Source of the DNA: Ulva prolifera
Taxonomy: Eukaryota; Chlorophyta; Ulvophyceae; Ulvales; Ulvaceae
Direction: 5' to 3'
Assembly (NCBI GenBank): GCA_023078555.1
Contig: CM041197.1
Span: 7,348,842 to 7,412,841, forward strand
DNA length: 64,000 nucleotides
Numbering within the stretch: position 1 is the stretch's first letter; each line of letters begins with the position of its first letter. The notes beneath the pieces were generated by a model. The model worked only from the letters and a program-made list of their open reading frames with translations, did not search any database and was not told where the DNA came from. Both the position numbers and the translations under genes were made by a program. Positions 57,088 to 64,000 of this stretch are shown one piece after another.

Positions 57088-60000
57088 ATGAAGAGCATAC
57101 TGGGGATTGTGGTGGTCTTGATCCTGCAAGCGCATGCAGCAGCAGCCGATTCGGGGCCACAACTAATTCGCAACTACTGCGAACCCGAATCTTCGGAGAC
57201 GTCGGTACGTTATTTTTCAAACGCCGTCTGAAATACTCTCGTCTCGAGCCGCGCCTTGTTCAGTGGCATGGCATCCTTGCAGCGATCGCACACCGATGAG
57301 AGCAGCATAGCGACGCCGTGACAGTAGAGCATGCTTGGTCATCCTGAATCAGAAGTCACACTTTCTAAATTGGAGCCTTATTCCTGTCCTTGCATATTGT
57401 TTGGGTCGCGAGTGTGTGGTGCCTGCCATCGTGTTGTCTTTCGCTGCCAATGCGCTGCACTACTGCCCGTGTGCCAGTGCGGCAGCTTCCCGGGCTGACA
57501 GTCATCAGCACGGCGACTGACGACATCAATCTTCTCTGTTGCTGCGCAGTGCGGGGTTCGCCTGGCGTGCGCACATGCGCATGATCGAAGAGCGTGATCA
57601 ACGCCCTGGCTGAGACAGCCTGCGCGCGGGGGACGGCACCTGCCTGTCACGGCCACGCCGCAGCAGTTTATTGTAGTATCCTGTCAAAGTGATTAGCTTG
57701 TACCTGGCTGTTCCCTTTTGCCGCAGATACGCTCGTCGTATCGCACTTTTGAAAGCCACACGGATTCGCGACAGTCCTTCCTTCGCCTGCACCAACAGTC
57801 CCGGATCCTGCGCTGAAGCACCGCCAATACATTCTCCTGTGTATAGTGTGCTGTAGTATCATGGCAAAAAGCAGGGTTGAAGAAAGCGTCGCTAACGTTC
57901 TGAGAGTCATTCGCATGTGCTGTCGTGTCGTGGCGCGCGGGTGCGCTGCAGGTAGGCAGGGACTCCCACAGTTGATAACAGAGCTGATGTTGTTGCAGGC
58001 TTGTCTGTGGACTGGTGAATGCCCTGTCGGAGGCTGCGAAAACAAGTGCATAGTGAACAAAGACCTGACCTCCAGCTGGAGTGTTCTGCTAGACAGAGGA
58101 GTCGGGCTGGACTCTTTTGAGGCCTGCCCTCTACTATCTTTTTGGCTCAACAAAATGGTTAGCATCGTCGACACGAACAGCCGCCGCAGGCTCCAGGCTC
58201 AACATGTGCGTCCCTGTTCCTGTGGCTGCACATGTGGTCTGCGACGCCATTGCACACTTGAAGTTAGACCGCGTCAGACAGAGGTCCTCCTTGCTGTTTA
58301 ATGGCGTGATATTGCACGTGAAGGTCATCTGTCAGACAGGCCGGCCTTCCAATGAGCTGTGCAAGGTGCCTGGCTAGGCCCGGGCCCTTTGCCTGGTCCG
58401 ACAGCAAGAGTCTCAGATTACTTCACACCGCTGCCGCATGTGTATACAGGACTAGGCTGCAGCTATCCCTTGTATGCTCTGTAATCCTGCCTAGTGCTGT
58501 AATTTCATCATGAAGCCTGGGCAGATGCAGGATGTCAATTGCTATGCTGTGTACATAAGATGCATCCCAGGTACACTGCCTCCAAGAGGTTGTGGCGAAC
58601 TGGCTGATTTCCTGAGCACGTTGTGCTGCTGCCAGCGTGTCCTACATATCAGAGTACATGGGGATTTATCTAATCTGCAAAAGGACCAATCATCACGGCA
58701 CAGTGCCCGGTGCCGGCCTGTGTCCTGTCACGGGCCCTGCACGAGGCATGATCATGTGCAGGGTGACCTGTCGGGCGTTCTTCGAGACAGCCGCACGCAT
58801 TCTTCGAAGCGGTCAGAGTGGCTGGCACAGAAGATGGCCCAGACGGTGTCCAGCAACATGGGTGACACGCATCTACACGCTCAGCGCCGCCGCATTCTTG
58901 ATTTCTCCGCTGATGCTCCGGTGCCGGCTGGTGAACAGCTGCCGACCAATGTGCGCCTTGCTCCCACGCTCCTTTGACTGCAGATGCCAGCAGCATTCAG
59001 GCAATGTTGCATGAATGCAGTTGGTGATCCTTCGATGCTGCTCATGACTGGGGGGACCATTGGCCGAACGGCAGGGTTCATTGGGATGGCAACAGTTGCC
59101 ATAGGTTCAAACAGATCAATCTCAAGTCTGCCACGCCTCGGAAAGCAGCTCGGTGTAGCACATGTGTGCCGCCTGCTTGTTTTACTGCTTCGTATCCCTG
59201 GCCCTGCTGGTGCTGCAGCTGCCGGCCTCTGAGAGCCTACCTGGCCTTGTGCTTGGGACTGCCCGTGCGCGCTGATTTCGGGGCAGATTCTCATTGCACC
59301 AGCTCTGCTTAGCTGCAGTGCTCGATGTACATTCACCGTATGAAATAATGCCTTGTGCACGGATCATCACCTCGCATGTGCCCAGGCCAACACCGGTGTG
59401 CTGCGACGCATACAGGCCTGAACACACATGCCGGTTCCAGCATGTGCTATAAGCACAAAAGGGCCAAAAACGCCGTTGTCATGAACAGCGGGTGTGTTGT
59501 TACTGTGTATGTGCATATAATTACTGTATGTGTGCATGCTGTTACAAAGGACATGCCGGGCACCGTGCCGTTTCTATGAATGCACTCACAAACACACTCA
59601 CTCATTCATGGCACTAGGCCGGGCACAAGCGCGTACCACAACCCTGCCGGTGATTCCAGCCAAAGATTGAGCCCCCGCACGGAGCACAATAGCAATCCCT
59701 TTGCACGGAGCACAATAGCAATCCCTTTGCACAACGCCACACCCAGCCGCCGCAGAGCATTCGTCACAAACACCACACCGGGACGCAACCTCCGACCGCC
59801 GATTCAAGTGATCCATAGCAGGCTATCCCAAGAGAGCATGCGTATCATATGATAACTGCACAAAGCTATATACATCAGGGTCGTACAAACGGTAAGCATT
59901 GCGTTTCTGCACGCCCCTAGGCCTCGTCACTGCAGCACCCCCGTCCTCCCGGTTTGCCCGGCCACAATAGGTATCAGCGCAGGGGTGTGCACACTGTTAC

Positions 60001-62350
60001 TGAATTTGGGCCCTTCCCAGTCGCCAGCGCGTGGAACTTGCTTGTGCTGATGAATCGCCTTGACCTGCGGCCCTCTATGTTGCCAGAGAACACCCACCGG
60101 AGTGATCACACAGACGCATCACATGCGACTGCGAATATATCTTACTAATTGGCAGCACATGCCTGCAGCCATGCCCAACAGCGGAGGAGATAGATTCAGT
60201 GGCGTTTCTGATGAATGATGCTGCAGCCCGCTGGCGACTGGTGTTTGAGATTGATGCCAGAGGTATGCTGCTCCCACGACTCCTCTGCGTACCAGTGAGA
60301 ATCAGGAACCTGTGCTGCATATTTTCCGTGAGACCGCCAAGGCCGGGGCTGCCTTACAGCCGGAATCTGTCTGCAACATTCTGCGGGCGCCCGGGCGACA
60401 CCCCGCAATATGTGTATGTCAGATGCATGATCTAGTTCAGTTCTTTTTAGCTTCAGTCGCGGATACGTAGGATTATTCGCTGTCTGGCATAGGACCAGTT
60501 TGACTCGTAAACCAGGAGGAAATACACGAGGAGGGAATATGCTATTTGATAATGCACACCACATGTCTGTGCCGTGGATAGTCTATGGGATAGTCTATGG
60601 GATAGTCCGTGGATAGTCTATGGGATAGTCTACGTGGATAGTCTTAGTCCTGGCGTGATGTCGACATGGACACATGCCAGAGGGCTCACACATGCAGTGA
60701 AGGTGCTGATGAGGAGATGTGGCCTGCTGCAGGAGAGGAGATGCCCGCCGACCTCGTGGACTTTGCATGGGTGCTTGAGTTCCCCAACAGGTACCAATTT
60801 CTGGTGAAGATGCTGGAGGACGTCGACGCAACTGTCGAATACATCACAAACAACTGTGTGGAGGGTCTCGTGCAGTTCTCCGAGACCCTCTTCTTCTTTA
60901 GCTACCTGGAGGACGACCAGCTCGCCCTCGTCGACATCCCCTCTGGAGGCCGGATGCTGCAGTGCAGAGACAACTTCGACGCTCTGGACCAGCTGACCAG
61001 GTACACGCCTCCCTGTTGACTGTCGGCTCTGCTGCATATCTGTGTTGCAGAGTCTGTGCAGCACGTCCTGGGTATGCGGCACCAGTCCATGTGCACAAGA
61101 TGAAAAGCCAGTGTGTCATTTGGTCGGCCCAAAGTGCATGCGGGAATACCTGCATCTGTGCCTGTGCCCCTGAAGCGCATGTAAATGACACTCCTCAATG
61201 CACCTGTCAAATCAGGAGCGGACACTAAGCTTCCAGTCTGCAGTCAAAGTTGACTTGGACTGGTGGCTGCAGGGACCTGGCAGGTGTCACGCAAGCCTGC
61301 AGCCCCCCCTTCGGCCAGAAACCCGATTGCTTCACCCCCTCAGGCTACCACATGATCACTTCCACCTCGTGTGCGCAAGCATATGCCCGCATGTTCAACA
61401 TCTCAGACGTGTCCAATCTCAGCAACGTCGGCAGGACGGTCGAAGCCATCCAAGACGCGTGCACACAGGTGGCCACGGAGGTGCGCATGCGACCCAGGCC
61501 AAGCCGTTTTTGCGGGCACGGCTGGCGTGGTGCCATATTGCAGCCTGACTGGGCACCTTTCCCAGATGTGAGACGGCTACATTCTGGTGTCAGGGAATGT
61601 GTCTACAAGTGGTTCCCGCCGCCTCTGTATACTCTGTGTATGTCATCACGGCACTGCTGTGCCCCATGCTGGACTGCATTCGCCTCGACTGACCCTATGG
61701 CGAGTGGCGCTCATGTTCTGCTTGGTTACGGCCTTGCTCTCCGCGTACTGTGGATGTTGGTGTACCATGCATGCATTTCTCTGCCTGCTCGCTTGATGCA
61801 AGCTTACACAGTCTGAGCCTGGCCAGGAGGGGCAGCGACCACCAGACCACCAGGCGAGCATGCGCTTGCCTATGCTGAAGATGCAGGGCATGCCTGACTC
61901 ATGCTAGGGCAGTGCATGTAAACTCAGCCGTGCAATCATGCACGCAGGCGGAGTGTCTGTCCGCGAGCACCCCGGTCCTGGCCACCATCGACGACAACCA
62001 TGACAAGATCCCAGTACGCAACGCCCTCAACGTCCCCATCCTCGGCAGGCGCACCTGGCCCAGAGCCAGTGGTGTGCTTCACCGGCCAGGAGTGCGAGCC
62101 GCCGGCGCCACCTCCAGCTGCTGCGCAAGATTCTGCGGAGGCCCCGGGAACAGGCGGGACTGGGCCCGATGTCCCCCCGGAATCTGTGCCGCCTCCGCGC
62201 GTGCCAGGTGCACCCACTGAGGCACCGCTTGACCGCGGACTGATCACCCCCGATGACCTGTCAGCATCGTCTGCTTCCAGGGGGCACGTGACCAGCTGTC
62301 TTGCCGCGGCCGCTGCTGTGGCAGTGTTTACGCCTGCTCTACTAGGATGA
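57088..62350 (+). CDS. X2: secreted, cysteine-rich, probably GPI-anchored protein, right paralogue
   Basis: Exons: 57088-57204 (signal peptide, ILGIVVVLILQAHAAA), 57999-58205 (GECPVGGC, NKCIVN), about 58700-58950 (SCHGPCTRHDH), about 60146-60262 (QPCPTAEEID, VFEIDAR), 60698-61000 (ADLVDFAWVLEFPNRYQFL, EYITNNCVEGL), a small one 61051-61090, 61244-61567 (SCAQAYARMFNISDVSNL, EAIQDACTQVATEVRM) and 61948-62350. The small exon makes the phases of its neighbours agree. Donors are GTGCGT/GTGCGC, GTACAC, GTGCAC. The last exon has a Pro-rich stalk (ECEPPAPPPAAAQ) and an Ala-rich hydrophobic end typical of GPI attachment. Near 62046 it lacks 5 bases present in X1, which shifts the frame unless an unseen splice removes it. 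More exons may be missing. Family not recognised; cell-surface or matrix location is inferred from the signal peptide and tail. Confidence 0.62.
59541..59860 (-). mobile_element. 5'-truncated LINE-2 copy
   Basis: On the minus strand the 3' end is GTCCTTTGTAAC at 59541. Interior matches 62970-63300, including the frame remnant with LSVALCKG-type residues, now broken by frameshifts and a duplicated 33-bp block (GCACGGAGCACAATAGCAAT repeated). It is absent from the matching place in X1. Confidence 0.7.
60574..60650. repeat. Imperfect 15-bp tandem repeats
   Basis: Five to six copies of GTGGATAGTCTATGG-like units in an X2 intron. X1 has a single related stretch near 3718, so the expansion is specific to the right copy. 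Confidence 0.75.
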
Positions 62351-62865
62351 CCTGGAAATGTGTGACATGCTTCTTCCATATGAACTGCACTTTGCGCATA
62401 GGTGCCCTTTCGTGTGTCCATATGCATGGCATCGCAGTGTGATACAGGCATATTGGGCCTCTGGCCACAGCCCGGCAACTGTGCATTTGTGGATTTTGTG
62501 TTGATCCGCAGAATGCAGATCTGTTTCTGTTTCATATACGAACCGCACACATAAGATTTGTTTCACCTTTGGCCCTTGCCGTCGGTACAAAAGGCAGCAA
62601 CCGCACACGGGCGTGTACGCTGCAATTCAGGTGGTCCTCGCATTCTCAAGTGTAAGAGAACAATGTCGAGAAAGTTTGGCAGAGGTGTTCATGCAAAACA
62701 TGTATCACGCCCATCTGCAGCCTGTACAAGCAAATTGCCGACGTGGAGGTTCTTGATTCCAGTTTTCCAAACTCAGCAAAGTTCACATGTCTTGAAAGCA
62801 GGATCCGACACAATGCAGTCAGTGTTTGTACTTGTTGCAGCCATTAGGCGCAGACGTTGTGCTTC

Positions 62866-62960
62866 TACTATGTAGTTACAAAGGACAGAGGCCGGGCAGC
62901 GAGCCGTCGCTAGGCCTAGGAATTCACACGCAAATCCACTCACGCCGTCATGGCACTTCT
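62866..62960 (-). mobile_element. LINE-2 tail-only copy
   Basis: Begins GTAGTTACAAAGGACAGAGG, the reverse of the LINE-2 3' end, and includes the GGCTCGC-type block and CACTCACGCCGTCATGGCAC. It lies directly beside a second, longer copy. Confidence 0.65.
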
Positions 62961-62969
62961 AGTATGTAT

Positions 62970-63300
62970 GTAGTTACAAAGGACATAGGCCGCGCAGCGA
63001 GCCGTTGCCAGGAATACACACGCAAATCCACTCACGCAGTCATGGCACTAGGCCGGGTATACGAGCACGTACCGCAGCTCGGCCGGTGATGCCAGCCAAA
63101 GATTGAAGCCCCGCACGGAGCACAAGAGCATTCCCCTTGCACAACGCCACACTCAACCGGCGCAGAGCATTCGTTACAAACAAAGCACGGTTCACCTTAC
63201 CACACCGAGACGCAACCTCCGCCAGCCGATTCAAGTGATTCATGGCAGGCCGTCCCAAGCGACCATGCGTCTCATGCGATAACGGCACAAAAATATTCGC
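62970..63300 (-). mobile_element. 5'-truncated LINE-2 copy with C-terminal frame
   Basis: On the minus strand an open frame (63288-63040) ends NALRRLSVALCKGNALVL then a Gly/Arg-rich stretch to IPGLVP. It aligns with the LINE-1 frame (QWALRVLSVSLQRGNADMY). The 3' end is TATGTCCTTTGTAAC at about 62972. TATGTATGTA occurs on both sides (62962-62972 and 63323-63345) and may be the target duplication, but it is also simple repeat. Confidence 0.72.
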
Positions 63301-64000
63301 ATCAGTATATCAATATTCGCATCGTACTGTATGTATGTATGTATGCACTAGTTATGTGCCTCATTACCGATCCCAGTGCCAGAGGTCTGTCTACAAGTGG
63401 ATACCCTGGTGCACAACACAGTCACGGTGGTCATCATGCCGGACACACGTGTTGCTGCTCCTGGCATTTCAACAGTACATCAGCAGGCGCAGCGCCTGGT
63501 GTAGCTTCGCACACGTTTGGCCAGTACGCTCTATGGAATGATTCTGAAGAGGTGCATGTGAATTTTGGTGTCGAAACCGTTCATGTTATCTGTGCAAGGA
63601 CTTTGCAGCTCGAGGCTTTCCGACTCCAAAGCAGGCACCCCAAGATTCTTTCAGTAACACGGATTATCACGACCACATGCGCGCTGCAGCCTAGCTTCAA
63701 ATGCAGCTCTGTGCGCACTTTGAAGTGCGTGCTGCACACAGGCAGCTGGTATGAAGTAGCGTAAGTCATCGTGAACATAGCATGCTGTACAGATTGCAAA
63801 GTCAGCAATATGGAGACAGATATCTGCCGTGTACCATTCATGGTCCACCTAGATACAGCAACTTTGAACACGCCTATGTACGGCGCCTAGGGGCCACAGT
63901 GTGCTCTGCTCAGGCCCAATTACCTGATACATGCAGGATACTCCCGCCCACACAGCACGGTTGACATGTGTACTGCTTTCAGAGGAGTGTAGACTGTGGT
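63301..64000. other. Right edge of window, no gene recognised
   Basis: Short open frames only. A TATG microsatellite lies at 63328-63345. No match to X1, X2 or the transposons was seen in the last 600 bp. Confidence 0.45.

Larger units (their letters stand above)
56895..62660 (+). repeat. Right copy of the direct segmental duplication
   Basis: Matches 1-7300 in order and orientation. It has its own later insertion (LINE-2 copy at 59541-59860) and lacks the LINE at 1906 and the TIR element at 4300. The two copies therefore separated before these mobile elements arrived. Confidence 0.85.

Noticed and set aside
1..64000. tRNA, rRNA or riboswitch genes
   Set aside because: No cloverleaf with conserved T- and D-loop bases or rRNA-like core was noticed on either strand by eye; a dedicated search was not possible.

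Overview
The window is nuclear DNA from a eukaryote. It has many introns with GT..AG borders, donors of GTGCGC/GTGCGT or GTACGN type and CTGCAG-type acceptors. TGTAA signals lie at or near several gene ends, base composition is GC-rich, and there are no operons, tRNA or rRNA genes. This splice and polyadenylation style resembles chlorophycean (volvocine) green algae, but that placement is an inference.

Layout. (1) 1-7491 is host sequence: the left copy (X1) of a multi-exon gene for a secreted, cysteine-rich, probably GPI-anchored protein, with an intronic 1.4-kb hAT-like element (8-bp target duplication) and several truncated LINE pieces. (2) 7495-52056 is one 44.6-kb CACTA transposon, element A, flanked by CGG target duplications. 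Most of its length is later insertions: CACTA element D (11534-14121, itself carrying a LINE), CACTA element C (15880-21930, inside a transposase exon) and the complete 18.7-kb CACTA element B (33145-51826, in opposite orientation). Each of the four elements begins CACTA, ends TAGTG and has a perfect 3-bp target duplication. Removing the insertions and their duplications leaves about 17.2 kb for A. (3) 52057-56890 is host sequence with little recognisable. (4) 57088-62350 is X2, a paralogue of X1 in direct orientation that lacks several left-copy insertions and so serves as an empty-site control. (5) 62360-64000 holds more LINE debris.

Elements A and B have the same four-gene plan. T is a Tnp2-type DDE transposase with an N-terminal zinc finger. 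U is a protein with a C-terminal Ulp1/C48 SUMO-protease-like domain. D is an approximately 500-residue basic protein with a C-terminal coiled coil, divergent from T and a candidate TNPA-like DNA-binding partner. C is an approximately 1200-residue protein of unknown family that converges on U. In B all exon phases join without stops, except for one missing G in a G-run of gene C. In A all four genes are damaged.

The most unusual feature is a set of palindromic tandem arrays at matching places in sibling elements: inside the same intron of gene D and just upstream of gene C. Their core differs between elements in the same way as the terminal inverted repeats do: GAATGGC in A and C, GAATGGT in B. 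This suggests element-specific binding sites for a self-encoded protein.
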